A stretch of 64,000 nt of DNA from NCBI GenBank assembly GCA_019931185.1, contig JAINDK010000030.1:48097-112096 (forward strand). Reading direction: 5' to 3'. The translations under genes and the position numbers were made by a program. Below, one piece after another: positions 1 through 8,076 of this stretch (the stretch's first letter is position 1; every line of letters begins with the position of its first letter). The notes beneath the pieces were generated by a model that saw only the letters and a program-made list of their open reading frames with translations, had not been told where the DNA came from and did no database searches. This stretch comes from Bryobacter sp. CoA8 C33. GTDB taxonomy: Bacteria > Acidobacteriota > Terriglobia > Bryobacterales > Bryobacteraceae.

Positions 1-139
1 GGGAAAGGTGAGAGCGCGCGGTGCAATCCAAAACGAGGTCCCGCCGCAATTGATCCAGAAAACAACCTAGTTCATCAGGGAAATAGGTTACCAAGGCGTA
101 CTGATTAATCGGTTCGCCGGGAGCCGAACAACTACCCAT
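1..139 (-). CDS. 2'-5' RNA ligase superfamily protein, N-terminal part (runs off left edge)
   Basis: An ATG on the minus strand at 139 opens a frame that runs without a stop to base 1 (46 codons). The peptide has the pattern QYALVTYFPDELG, then LDQLRRDL, and ends in ARSHLS at the edge. That resembles the start of bacterial 2'-5' RNA ligase/cyclic phosphodiesterase-like proteins, where a first HxT/HxS catalytic motif follows such a segment. Here His-Leu-Ser lies right at the border. The gene follows the small gene at 187-504 on the same strand by 47 bp, so the two may be cotranscribed. The second HxT motif lies outside the window, so activity cannot be judged. The assignment is by pattern memory only. 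Confidence 0.6.
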   Translation of the reverse strand, partial: MGSCSAPGEPINQYALVTYFPDELGCFLDQLRRDLVLDCTARSHLS

Positions 140-186
140 GTCCGGGAGTTTAGCGCAGTTTTGGCCCGTTTGGTCGGAAGGGTGGA

Positions 187-504
187 TCAGGTTGAAGCGG
201 GGATTGATTCCGGCTCGGCGGCGGATTCCGGCCGGGGCGGGGCCACGAACCAGGAGGCATCCTCGAGGCCGACGAATTTGAAAATTTTCAGGCTGCCGTC
301 CGGTAGCTCAACCACATCGCCGACACGCAGGGCGTTTGGCGTCGCACGCAATTGGTTGAATAAGGCATAAGCGCCGGGCGCCTCTACTTCTCCAATTACT
401 TCGTAGTCCCGCTGTTTGACGGTCGCCGGACCGGAGGTGTGGGGAGCCCATCGGAATTGATGGGAAACATGATCCTTGCAACGGTGGATCTTGAAACTGA
501 GCAT
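187..504 (-). CDS. Conserved hypothetical protein, 105 aa
   Basis: Small soluble protein with no signal peptide or membrane segment. It begins MLSFKIHRCKD and carries a QFRWAPHTSG segment, then VKQRDYEV and a LRVGDVVELPDGSLKIFKFVG stretch. The layout of a short hydrophilic N-terminus followed by a beta-rich region resembles small conserved proteins seen in Acidobacteria, but I cannot name a function. The C-terminus is Pro/Glu-rich and probably disordered. It is divergent from the zinc-finger gene at 540 and lies upstream of the RNA-ligase-like gene, so it is probably the first gene of a minus-strand pair. The reading frame is convincing because it sits in an otherwise unoccupied stretch and ends just before the next gene. 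Confidence 0.65.
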   Translation of the reverse strand: MLSFKIHRCKDHVSHQFRWAPHTSGPATVKQRDYEVIGEVEAPGAYALFNQLRATPNALRVGDVVELPDGSLKIFKFVGLEDASWFVAPPRPESAAEPESIPAST

Positions 505-539
505 TCTTCGTTCACGTTAGCATGAGAAGAAGCGAGAGA

Positions 540-752
540 ATGCGTCCGACACACTGCACTCACTGTGGCACTGCCCTGATGGAAGCCCCGATTCTTTACG
601 AAGTGATCGTCCGTGAAGAACTGTTCCAGATCGAGGACGTTCCGGGGCTGGTTTGCCGCAATTGCGGGGAGCAGTGGGTTGAGGATGAAGTGCGGGAGAA
701 CATTGAGAAGATCATGGCGGAGAACGCCGTCGCGGATCCGCATGTTCAGTAA
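540..752 (+). CDS. YgiT-type zinc finger protein
   Basis: A 70-residue protein with two CxxC pairs, CTHC near residue 6 and CRNC near residue 41. They frame a region rich in Glu/Val that matches the YgiT/MqsA N-terminal zinc-binding domain. YgiT-type proteins are often antitoxin-like partners of small toxins, and the full MqsA has an additional C-terminal HTH that is absent here. An upstream in-frame ATG at 522 would add six residues. The ATG at 540 is preferred because it sits next to a purine-rich stretch and gives the usual N-terminus. The stop overlaps the start of the next gene by 11 bp. No MqsR-like or DUF4258-like toxin is adjacent, so this looks like an orphan zinc-ribbon protein. Confidence 0.75.
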   Translation: MRPTHCTHCGTALMEAPILYEVIVREELFQIEDVPGLVCRNCGEQWVEDEVRENIEKIMAENAVADPHVQ

Positions 753-1242
753 AGAACTGCTGGCTGGCTTTCCGCAACCATTGGGCGCCTTTTCCCTCCT
801 CGAGGGCAAGGGAGGACGTTTTCCTGGAATCAAGCGGCCACACCGGGCAACCTTTGCGCGTTGCAAGCAAGCCGCTGAGGCCGAGGCGGGTTGGCTGCTC
901 TATGCGGGCTTCGGGGCGGAATGCCATGCGGTTGCCCAGGATTTGAGTAGCCAGGAGGGCAGCTACTGGCACGCGATCCATCACCGCATGGAGCCGGACG
1001 CTTGGAACTCGAAGTACTGGTTCCGCCAGGTAGGATCGCATCCGTTGTATCCCGCGCTTGCGGAGAAAGCACGGCAAGCGGGCTGGAGTCCGGGGCCGCG
1101 ATGGGAACCGGCGCGATTTGTCGACTTTGTTCTGCAAGCGATCGAAAAACAGGATGAGCCGCACATCGAGCTGGCCGAATCGATTCAATTCCTCGAATGG
1201 CGGTTGCTTTTCGAATTCTGCGTATCCGGAGAGATCGCATGA
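742..1242 (+). CDS. Conserved hypothetical protein, 166 aa
   Basis: The same frame extends upstream to 613, but those residues only shadow the zinc-finger gene. The ATG at 742 (MFSKELLAGF) is the likely start, overlapping that gene's last codons. The protein is soluble and rich in Trp, His and Tyr in its centre (EGSYWHAIHHRMEPD, then KYWFRQVGSHPLYPAL), a pattern that suggests a compact enzyme-like or ligand-binding fold. I do not recognise a named family with certainty. Its stop overlaps the ATG of the HlyD-like gene by 4 bp (ATGA), so the three genes 540-2450 are probably cotranscribed. Confidence 0.65.
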   Translation: MFSKELLAGFPQPLGAFSLLEGKGGRFPGIKRPHRATFARCKQAAEAEAGWLLYAGFGAECHAVAQDLSSQEGSYWHAIHHRMEPDAWNSKYWFRQVGSHPLYPALAEKARQAGWSPGPRWEPARFVDFVLQAIEKQDEPHIELAESIQFLEWRLLFEFCVSGEIA

Positions 1243-2450
1243 AGCGCGTGCTTTGGCTACTGGCTGCGGTGGTGCTGTTAAGCGGGGCTGGAGTGGTTTG
1301 GTTTTGGACCGGTGAGCCGCCGGCGGTTCCGGCGGTGCGACTGGCGGAAGGATCCTTCGAGGACCAGGTAACGACAAACGGCAAAGCGGAGCCGCTTGAA
1401 TGGGCCAGTGCGCGGGCTGAGCGCGAAGGTCTGGTAGCCGGGGTGGCCGTCCGGCAAGGGCAGTCCGTGGCCAAAGGCGCTGTGCTGGCGGTGATGGACA
1501 CGCGGGAGGCGCGCGGCGAACTGGCGAGCGCGCAGGCGAGGATCGAGGAGACGGAAGCAGCCCTCAAGCAACTGGAAGGCGGTGGGCGGCAGCGGGAGAT
1601 TGTGGAAATTGATCAGGGGCTGCGGCAACGCGCACTCGAGATCGCACAAACGGAAAAAGATTTAGCCGCCGTGGAACGATTGGTGGCCCGGAATGCGGCG
1701 CCGGCGGTGGAGGCAACGCAAATGCGTGACCGTCTGGCGGCGCTGCGACTGCAGGCGGCCGCGCTCGAAGCCCGCAAACCCGCTCTGGTTGCTGCCGCCG
1801 ATCTGGCGGCGGCGCGGGCGCGCGTGCGCGAGGCGCAAGCCGCGGCTGAATCGGCCCGTCGGCGGATCGAACTCGGAACAGTGCGTGCCCCGCTCAGCGG
1901 TGTGGTGTACCAGTTGGAGGCACGCGTGGGGGCTTATCTCAGCCCTGGCGCCCTAGTGGCCAATATCGGACAGACTGGAACCCTGAAGGTGCTGGTTTAT
2001 GTGGATGAACCCGAATTGGGCCGTGTGCGCCAATCGATGCCGGTCAAGATCACCTGGGACGCGCTGGACAACCGAAGCTGGGCGGGAATCGTTGAGCGAA
2101 CGCCCACGCAGGTCGTGCCCTTAGGGACGCGCCAGGTGGGTGAGGTGGAGTGCCGGATTGCGAACGAACAGGGCGACCTGCTGCCGGGCACCAATGTGAA
2201 TGTGCGGATCCTGACGAAGAAGGCGGATTCCGTCCTGCTCACACCAAAAGAGGCAATCCGGCGAAAAGAGGGCATTACTGGCGTTTATGTGATCGAAAAT
2301 GGCCAGCTTGGCTGGCGCCCGGTCACACTGGGAGCAGGGAATGTGACGAGTGTCGTTGTTACCTCCGGCCTGCGCGCCGGTGAAGTTGTTGCTCTCGGAC
2401 CGGAGACCAATTTGAAGGCCGGGACCAAGGTAAAGATATCCTTACCTTGA
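1239..2450 (+). CDS. HlyD-family periplasmic adaptor (efflux/secretion membrane-fusion protein)
   Basis: A 403-residue protein with an N-terminal membrane anchor (residues 4-22, LWLLAAVVLLSGAGVVWFW). Next comes a split biotinyl-lipoyl-like domain (SARAEREGLVAGVAVRQGQSVAKG and, later, GTVRAPLSGVVYQL), separated by a long Ala/Glu/Arg-rich coiled-coil hairpin. A beta-barrel and a membrane-proximal domain follow towards the C-terminus. This is the order in RND/ABC membrane-fusion proteins that link an inner-membrane pump to an outer-membrane channel. No pump or TolC-like gene adjoins it, so the partner must be encoded elsewhere. The ATG at 1239 overlaps the previous stop. Upstream in-frame codons lie inside the previous gene. 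Its stop overlaps the convergent pirin gene by 9 bp. Confidence 0.88.
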   Translation: MKRVLWLLAAVVLLSGAGVVWFWTGEPPAVPAVRLAEGSFEDQVTTNGKAEPLEWASARAEREGLVAGVAVRQGQSVAKGAVLAVMDTREARGELASAQARIEETEAALKQLEGGGRQREIVEIDQGLRQRALEIAQTEKDLAAVERLVARNAAPAVEATQMRDRLAALRLQAAALEARKPALVAAADLAAARARVREAQAAAESARRRIELGTVRAPLSGVVYQLEARVGAYLSPGALVANIGQTGTLKVLVYVDEPELGRVRQSMPVKITWDALDNRSWAGIVERTPTQVVPLGTRQVGEVECRIANEQGDLLPGTNVNVRILTKKADSVLLTPKEAIRRKEGITGVYVIENGQLGWRPVTLGAGNVTSVVVTSGLRAGEVVALGPETNLKAGTKVKISLP

Positions 2451-3152
2451 CGCTGCTTTCAAATCGAACAGGAGGAGGTGCGAGTCCTCCCCAGCCGTGA
2501 GGTGAAGGTCTGTTTCCGCTTCGATTTTGGCGGCGTCACCGGTATCGAGCGGAATGCCGTTGAGCTGAATCTTTCCCTGGGCCACATGAAGATACTGACC
2601 GCGGTCTGAATCGGCCCCAAAGCGTAATTGCTCACCGGTACTCAAATCAGCAACGAAAAATCGTGCGTCGGCTTGGATGGACAAGGATCCTTCGGCGCCC
2701 TCGGCGCTCGCCAGGAGTTGGAAGCGGCCGCGACGGCCGTCAGGCGCGAAGCGGGCCTGGCTATAGCCCGGCTCGATTCCCCGCAGTGCAGGTTCGATCC
2801 AAATCTGAAGGAAGTGCACGGGCTCGGTGGCCGAGGGGTTGTACTCACTGTGCAAGAGGCCGGAGCCAGCGCTCATCACCTGGAGCTCATCCGCCTCAAT
2901 CGTGCGTCGATTCCCGATCGTATCGGCATGCTCCAGGCGGCCTTGCCGAACCCAGGTGAGGATTTCCATATCGCGATGAGGGTGCATGTCAAAGCCTCTG
3001 CCGGCCGCCACACGGTCTTCGTTGATGACGCGGAGCCCATGGAAACGAATATGAGCGGGGTCATGGTAGCCGGCGAAGCTGAAGCTGAAACGCGACTGGA
3101 GCCAGCCGTGGCCGGCACTGCCTCGCTCGGCGGAGGGTCGAAGGAGAATCAT
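2442..3152 (-). CDS. Pirin-family bicupin protein
   Basis: A 236-residue cupin protein. The metal-binding set of pirin is complete: His57 and His59 in MHPHRDMEI, and His101 and Glu103 in GLLHSEYN. The N-terminal FSFAGYHDP motif is also typical of the family. Bacterial pirins such as YhhW are cytosolic iron-binding proteins, some with quercetin 2,3-dioxygenase activity, but the physiological role is usually unknown. The second cupin half (from about residue 150) is more degenerate, as usual. The length matches the YhhW type. It is transcribed convergently with the HlyD-like gene, and the next gene upstream (3239) is divergent. Confidence 0.9.
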   Translation of the reverse strand: MILLRPSAERGSAGHGWLQSRFSFSFAGYHDPAHIRFHGLRVINEDRVAAGRGFDMHPHRDMEILTWVRQGRLEHADTIGNRRTIEADELQVMSAGSGLLHSEYNPSATEPVHFLQIWIEPALRGIEPGYSQARFAPDGRRGRFQLLASAEGAEGSLSIQADARFFVADLSTGEQLRFGADSDRGQYLHVAQGKIQLNGIPLDTGDAAKIEAETDLHLTAGEDSHLLLFDLKAASR

Positions 3153-3238
3153 CGGTTTAGCCCAATTCTTTACTTAGTTTCTTAGATATCATGACCACGG
3201 AAAAGGTGCAGGCTTCCGACTTGCGAAACTGAATAGAG

Positions 3239-6200
3239 ATGAAGAACGTCCCTCCGACCATGAGGCCATTGCCACTAACCGCCGCTGCCGTCTTGCTGAG
3301 CCTGTTCACCAGCCTTGCCCTGGCGCAGCGGGGCGGCGATTCCTACATCGTGATTTTGAAGGAACCGCCGGTTGCGGCGGCGATCGAGACCCGTCACGAT
3401 CTCAATACAAACCAGAGCCGTAGCGCCCGCGTTGGGCTCGCCGCAAGGCAAAAGAGGACAGGGGACGCGCTTGCCGGCCTCGGCATTGAGGTTTTCGATT
3501 CGACAGCGGTGCTATTGAATGCACTCTATGTCAAGGCCTCGGCGGATCAACTCGAGGCTTTGCGCGCGCATCCCGAGGTCGCCTCGGTGCAGCCGATGCG
3601 GCCGCTCAAGCGCAACATCAATCAGGCGCTCGATCTCGTCTCGGCACGCGCGGCCTGGACGCAGGTAGGGGGAGCGGCCAATGCGGGGGCCGGAGTCAAA
3701 ATCGGGATTCTCGATACTGGAATCGACCAGAATCATCCGGCCTTTCGGGACTTTACAAGCGCTCCGCCCGCGGGCTATCCAAAGTGCCGCGCCGACAACG
3801 GAGATTGCGCCTTTACCAACAACAAAGTGATCGTCGCGCGCAGTTATGTGGATTTGCTGAACTTTGCCTTCGGGACCGACCCCGTCAACACGAGGCCGGA
3901 CGACAATACGCCCGCCGACCGGATCGGCCATGGCACGGCGACGGCGATGGTAGCCGCCGGACAGGAGCATGATTCTCCCGTGGGCCGGATTTCAGGTGTT
4001 GCTCCCCGCGCGTTTCTCGGCAATTACAAGGTGTTTGGCACGCGTGGGGTAAATGACAGCACGTTTCCGAACGTTGTCATTAAGGCGCTCGAAGAGGCGG
4101 CGGCTGATGGCATGGACATCGTTTCACTCAACCTCGGCCAGCCGGCCAGCTACGGTCCGCTGGACCGGATTTGCGGCCCCCAGGGGAACCAACCCTGTGA
4201 CGCTTTCGCGATTGCGATTCAGAACGCCGTCCGCCTCGGAATGGTAGTTACAGCCTCGGCTGGGAATAGTGGTCTCTCCGGAGCGAACTTCCCTTCCCTG
4301 AACACGGTTGAGAGTCCGGCTACGGCTCCAGATGCGATCGCGGTGGGCGCCTCGACAAACTCCGTGGTTTGGTTCAACACACTCAGTGTGCTGGGTACGG
4401 GGGTGCCCACGGAGTTGCAGACGATCAACATGCGAGTTAGCCAGGGGCCACAAATTGCCGCGCCGATCGAGGGCCCAATCGTCGATGTAGGCTCGCTTGC
4501 GGCGGATCGTCTGGCCTGCGCCCCGCTGCCGGATAACTCCCTGGCCGGGCGCATTGCCCTGATCCAGCGGGGCAACTGCGCGCTGCGGCTCAAGATCCTC
4601 CATGCGCAAAGGGCCGGGGCAACCGCGGCGGTTCTCACCAATTTTGACGGCGGCGGCGTGGTGCAACTGGAGGGCTTGGACAATACGGGGATTCCATCGG
4701 CTCTGATCAGCTTCAATGCCGGAAGCAGCTTGCGCGCGTTTCTTTCCAGCCAGCAGCGCAGTGTCCGCCTGAATCCGGCTTTTCGAGAGGTCAGCGCTCC
4801 GGCCGACGAAATCGCGGATTTCAGCTCACGCGGGCCCTCGATCGGCGATTATGCGATCAAGCCGGATCTAGTAGCGGTTGGCACCGATCTCTACATGGCT
4901 ACTCAGACACTGGATCCCGGAGGCGAACTGTATCACCCGAGCGGGTACACGGTATCTCAAGGAACCAGCTTTTCCGCACCGATGGTAGCGGGAGCAGCCG
5001 CGCTGATCAAACAAAACACGCCGAATCTCCGCCCCGCGCAAATCAAGAGCGCGCTTGTCAACAACGCCACAGCCAATCTGCGTGATTTAGACAACAATGG
5101 AAGGCAGTTGCAGGCTGGAATTCCGGCCATGGGCGGCGGCAAGCTCGATACCAGCCGTGCCTTGCGCACTTCGGTAACGGTGGAGCCCTCTTCACTTGCT
5201 TTCGGTCTGTTGCCACAGATCAACTTCCCTGCCCTGGGGCTCGTTATCTCGAACTTGAACACGGCCACGTCGGCAAATCTTTCCGTGCGCGTGGAACAGC
5301 GCAACGCCACCTCGGCGCTGACGGTCTCAGTGACACCCGGCAACATCGCGATAGCGCCGGGACGGGAAACACAGGTAACCGTGAGACTCAATGGAACGCG
5401 CCCCGCGCCGGGACGCTATGACGGCTTTCTCGTGCTCAGCGGCGGAGCCACGGAGTTGCGTGTTCCCTATTCGTTTTACTCGGGCCCGTCGGCGGCATGG
5501 AACATGTACGCCTTGGCGGGCGGCTTCTTTGAGGCTATCCCCGGCTTCCGCCAGGGTTTGCTGATGAAGATCGTGGATGAGTTCGGCATCCCGGTGCGCG
5601 AGGTGGCCGTGCGCGGCATCGTTACCCGGGGAAATGGCCGCATCATCTTCGCCAACGAACGTACGGACGAGTATGGCATCGCCGAGGCAACCTACGAGAC
5701 GGGGCAAAACCTGGGAGAACAGGTGGTGCGCTTCGAGGCGGGCAATCTCTTTGCGGACTTCGTGGGCAATATCATTCCGCGTCCGGCTATCGCCACCGGT
5801 GGGGTTCGCGACGCCGCCAGTGGAGAAGCCTCCCCCGCGTTCGCCGCCGGCCAGTACATCTCCATCTTCGGCAACGGGTTGAGCCCGGGCTTGCGGGTCT
5901 TTTCTGGGAGCGAACTGGCGCTGGCTCTTTCGCGTGTCAGCGTCAGCTTTGATAACCCCGCGCAGCGCGTCAGTGCTCCGGGACGAATCCAATTTGTGAG
6001 CGAAGACCAGATCAACGTTCAAATCCCCTGGGAGTGCGCCGGTTTGGCAACCGTGGACATGAAGGTCTCAATCGGCGAATTCTCGAGCGCAGTCCAGACG
6101 CTGGCGCTGCGCGCCGCCAATCCAGCGCCCTTCGAATACATCGAAGCGGGCTCCAACCGGCGCTATGCCTCCGCTCTCGATGCCTCCTTCAATTTAATCA

Positions 6201-6511
6201 GCAGTGCGAACCCCGTCCGTCGCGGGCAGGTCGCGCAACTCTTTGTCAACGGAATGGGGGCGGTCAGCACAATTCCCGGCTCCGGCAAACCAAGCCCCTC
6301 CAATCCGCTAGCCAGGACAAACGCCGTCCCGGAGGTGCGCATTGGCGGCCAGGCCGCCCAGGTGCTTTTCAGCGGCCTGGCTCCTGGCATCATCGGCCTC
6401 TACCAATTGAATGTTGTGATTCCCGCTGATATCCCCCCCGGGACCGACGTGGAGCTTACGATCCAACAATCCGGCGTCACTTCCCGCGCCAGCCGCATCG
6501 CCGTTCAATAG
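3239..6511 (+). CDS. Secreted subtilase (S8) with PA insert and Solibacter-type C-terminal domain
   Basis: A 1090-residue exported serine protease. A signal peptide (hydrophobic core PLTAAAVLLSLFTSLALA, cleavage near AQ-RG) is followed by an inhibitor-I9-like propeptide (about residues 33-120). The S8 catalytic domain follows with Asp159 (ILDTGID), His231 (RIGHGTA) and Ser577 (GTSFSAPMVAG), so the triad is complete. Between His and Ser sits a protease-associated (PA) domain around residues 410-510, recognised by RIALIQRGNCALRLK. Beta-sandwich repeats follow. Residues about 853-1090 are a TIGR03437-type domain ending GLYQLNVVIPADIPPG, typical of secreted Solibacter proteins. It probably degrades extracellular protein. 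It stands alone with its own intergenic region of 86 bp upstream. Confidence 0.92.
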   Translation: MKNVPPTMRPLPLTAAAVLLSLFTSLALAQRGGDSYIVILKEPPVAAAIETRHDLNTNQSRSARVGLAARQKRTGDALAGLGIEVFDSTAVLLNALYVKASADQLEALRAHPEVASVQPMRPLKRNINQALDLVSARAAWTQVGGAANAGAGVKIGILDTGIDQNHPAFRDFTSAPPAGYPKCRADNGDCAFTNNKVIVARSYVDLLNFAFGTDPVNTRPDDNTPADRIGHGTATAMVAAGQEHDSPVGRISGVAPRAFLGNYKVFGTRGVNDSTFPNVVIKALEEAAADGMDIVSLNLGQPASYGPLDRICGPQGNQPCDAFAIAIQNAVRLGMVVTASAGNSGLSGANFPSLNTVESPATAPDAIAVGASTNSVVWFNTLSVLGTGVPTELQTINMRVSQGPQIAAPIEGPIVDVGSLAADRLACAPLPDNSLAGRIALIQRGNCALRLKILHAQRAGATAAVLTNFDGGGVVQLEGLDNTGIPSALISFNAGSSLRAFLSSQQRSVRLNPAFREVSAPADEIADFSSRGPSIGDYAIKPDLVAVGTDLYMATQTLDPGGELYHPSGYTVSQGTSFSAPMVAGAAALIKQNTPNLRPAQIKSALVNNATANLRDLDNNGRQLQAGIPAMGGGKLDTSRALRTSVTVEPSSLAFGLLPQINFPALGLVISNLNTATSANLSVRVEQRNATSALTVSVTPGNIAIAPGRETQVTVRLNGTRPAPGRYDGFLVLSGGATELRVPYSFYSGPSAAWNMYALAGGFFEAIPGFRQGLLMKIVDEFGIPVREVAVRGIVTRGNGRIIFANERTDEYGIAEATYETGQNLGEQVVRFEAGNLFADFVGNIIPRPAIATGGVRDAASGEASPAFAAGQYISIFGNGLSPGLRVFSGSELALALSRVSVSFDNPAQRVSAPGRIQFVSEDQINVQIPWECAGLATVDMKVSIGEFSSAVQTLALRAANPAPFEYIEAGSNRRYASALDASFNLISSANPVRRGQVAQLFVNGMGAVSTIPGSGKPSPSNPLARTNAVPEVRIGGQAAQVLFSGLAPGIIGLYQLNVVIPADIPPGTDVELTIQQSGVTSRASRIAVQ

Positions 6512-6546
6512 ACAGTTTAGAATGGTGAAAGAAGAAGTCAGATGCG

Positions 6547-7023
6547 ATGATCGACATTAAAAAGAAGTTGGCCGAAGAAATCGCCGTGCTCGAGCACGAG
6601 TTGCGCAGCGAGCTCCCCAAGGAGATCCTGCGCGCCCGGGAACTGGGTGACTTGAGTGAAAACGCCGAGTATCATGCGGCGAAGGAGCGCCAGGGCTATG
6701 TCAATGCGCGCATCGGCCAATTGAAGATGCGTTTGCAGACCATGTCGATGGTGGATATGAGCAAGATTCCCGCCGACCGAGTCGGCCTGGGCTCGGAAGT
6801 GGTAGTCTTCGATGTGATCAAGGAGGAGGAGATCACCTATAAACTGGTGACCAGCGAGGAAGCCGACGTGAGCAATGGGATGATCTCGACCAGCTCACCC
6901 ATTGGCAAAGGCCTTTTGAATAAACAAGTTGGCGATGAAGTGAAAATTGTAATACCGGGTGGAACCAAACAGTTCGAAATCCTTGGCCTCAAAACCATTC
7001 ACGACCTGGCGGATTTGAGTTAA
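6547..7023 (+). CDS. greA: Transcription elongation factor GreA
   Basis: A 158-residue protein with the two GreA parts. An N-terminal antiparallel coiled coil carries the acidic tip GDLSENAEYHAAKE (Asp35, Glu38, Glu41), which enters the RNA polymerase secondary channel and stimulates cleavage of backtracked RNA. A C-terminal FKBP-like domain ends in GTKQFEILGLKTIHDL. The length is that of the family (about 158). The start ATG at 6547 follows a purine-rich leader (GAAAGAAG around 6527). The next gene begins 22 bp downstream on the same strand and may be cotranscribed. Confidence 0.95.
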   Translation: MIDIKKKLAEEIAVLEHELRSELPKEILRARELGDLSENAEYHAAKERQGYVNARIGQLKMRLQTMSMVDMSKIPADRVGLGSEVVVFDVIKEEEITYKLVTSEEADVSNGMISTSSPIGKGLLNKQVGDEVKIVIPGGTKQFEILGLKTIHDLADLS

Positions 7024-7045
7024 CCTGAGCCAAACGGACACTCAC

Positions 7046-7702
7046 GTGGAAGTGAAAACTACTTGGACCGGCACCGTAGGCCGAGTCTGCAATGTTCTGC
7101 TCATCAAGATCGTTGATGGCTTCGCGCTATCGAGGATTCATCCGAACGTACTGACGTTTATTGGCCTCGTGATCAACATCGGCGCGGCCTGGTTGCTGGC
7201 CCGGGGGGCCTTTATCCAGGCCGGCTGGGTGATCATCGGGGCAGGACTGTTCGACATGGTGGATGGAAGGGTGGCGCGGCAGACGGGGCAAGTAACCCGT
7301 TTCGGGGGCTTCTTCGACAGCGTGATCGACCGCTACTCCGACCTCGCCCTGCTGATTGGCCTTTTGGTCTACTACGGAAACATCAACCGCCCGTTGTACG
7401 TAGTACTCACGGCGATCGTCATGATGGCCAGCGTAATGATCAGCTATACGCGAGCCCGGGCGGAGAACACGATTCCGCAATGCAAGGTAGGGTTTCTCGA
7501 GCGTCCCGAGCGGGTTGTGCTGTTGATTATCGGGGCGCTGTTTGACCGTATGGCCCCAGTGCTTTGGATTATCGCGGTGATTGGAAACTTGACCGTTGTA
7601 CACCGCATGATCTTCACCTTCCAGGAAGCCAAGCGACTCGAAGAAGCCCAAATGCGTATACCGGGCAACACAAATTCCTCTTCGATTGCGGTCGGACGCT
7701 AG
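7046..7702 (+). CDS. CDP-alcohol phosphatidyltransferase family membrane enzyme
   Basis: A 218-residue integral membrane enzyme that transfers a phosphatidyl group from CDP-diacylglycerol (or a related CDP-lipid) to an alcohol. The signature D(x2)DG(x2)AR(x8)G(x3)D(x3)D is complete: Asp70, Asp73-Gly74, Ala77-Arg78, Gly87, Asp91 and Asp95. About five or six hydrophobic segments follow the family layout. The exact product (phosphatidylglycerophosphate, phosphatidylinositol phosphate or another) cannot be told from sequence. The start is a GTG at 7046. It ends in CTAG, which is also the stop of the convergent acpS gene. Confidence 0.88.
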   Translation: MEVKTTWTGTVGRVCNVLLIKIVDGFALSRIHPNVLTFIGLVINIGAAWLLARGAFIQAGWVIIGAGLFDMVDGRVARQTGQVTRFGGFFDSVIDRYSDLALLIGLLVYYGNINRPLYVVLTAIVMMASVMISYTRARAENTIPQCKVGFLERPERVVLLIIGALFDRMAPVLWIIAVIGNLTVVHRMIFTFQEAKRLEEAQMRIPGNTNSSSIAVGR

Positions 7703-8076
7703 TCCTCAAACACAACAACAGCGGTGACATGGCCACGCGTGTGGCTGAAGGATACATGCGCGCGGCGAATCCCCTTGCTAGCCGCGAACTCCGCCGTTCT
7801 GCCGCGTAACTCGAGCCGCGGCGCGCCCCCCGGCTGGGCAATTACTTCAAATTCCCGCCAACTCAGGCCCTTTTCCCAATCTCCCTGCAATGCCTTGAAC
7901 GCTGCCTCCTTGGCGGCAAAGCGCGCGGCGAAACGCTCATTGGCATTGGCCTTGCCACGGCAGAAGGCGATCTCCCCGGCAGTGAAAATACGTTCGAGAA
8001 AGCGTTCGCCGAATTTCTCAATCGACTTGCTCAGCCGGTCTACTTCTTCGAGGTCGATGCCGATGCCAAGGATCAT
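7699..8076 (-). CDS. acpS: Holo-[acyl-carrier-protein] synthase
   Basis: A 125-residue AcpS-type phosphopantetheinyl transferase. It moves 4'-phosphopantetheine from coenzyme A to a serine of acyl carrier protein, which fatty acid synthesis needs. The Mg-binding GIDLEEVDR motif (Asp8) and the FAAKEAAFKAL motif (Glu57) are present, as is the C-terminal HVSFSHTRGHVTAVV strand. The length is normal. Its ATG overlaps the stop of the upstream amidase gene by 4 bp, so the two are cotranscribed. Its TAG stop is shared through a CTAG with the convergent phosphatidyltransferase. Confidence 0.94.
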   Translation of the reverse strand: MILGIGIDLEEVDRLSKSIEKFGERFLERIFTAGEIAFCRGKANANERFAARFAAKEAAFKALQGDWEKGLSWREFEVIAQPGGAPRLELRGRTAEFAASKGIRRAHVSFSHTRGHVTAVVVFED

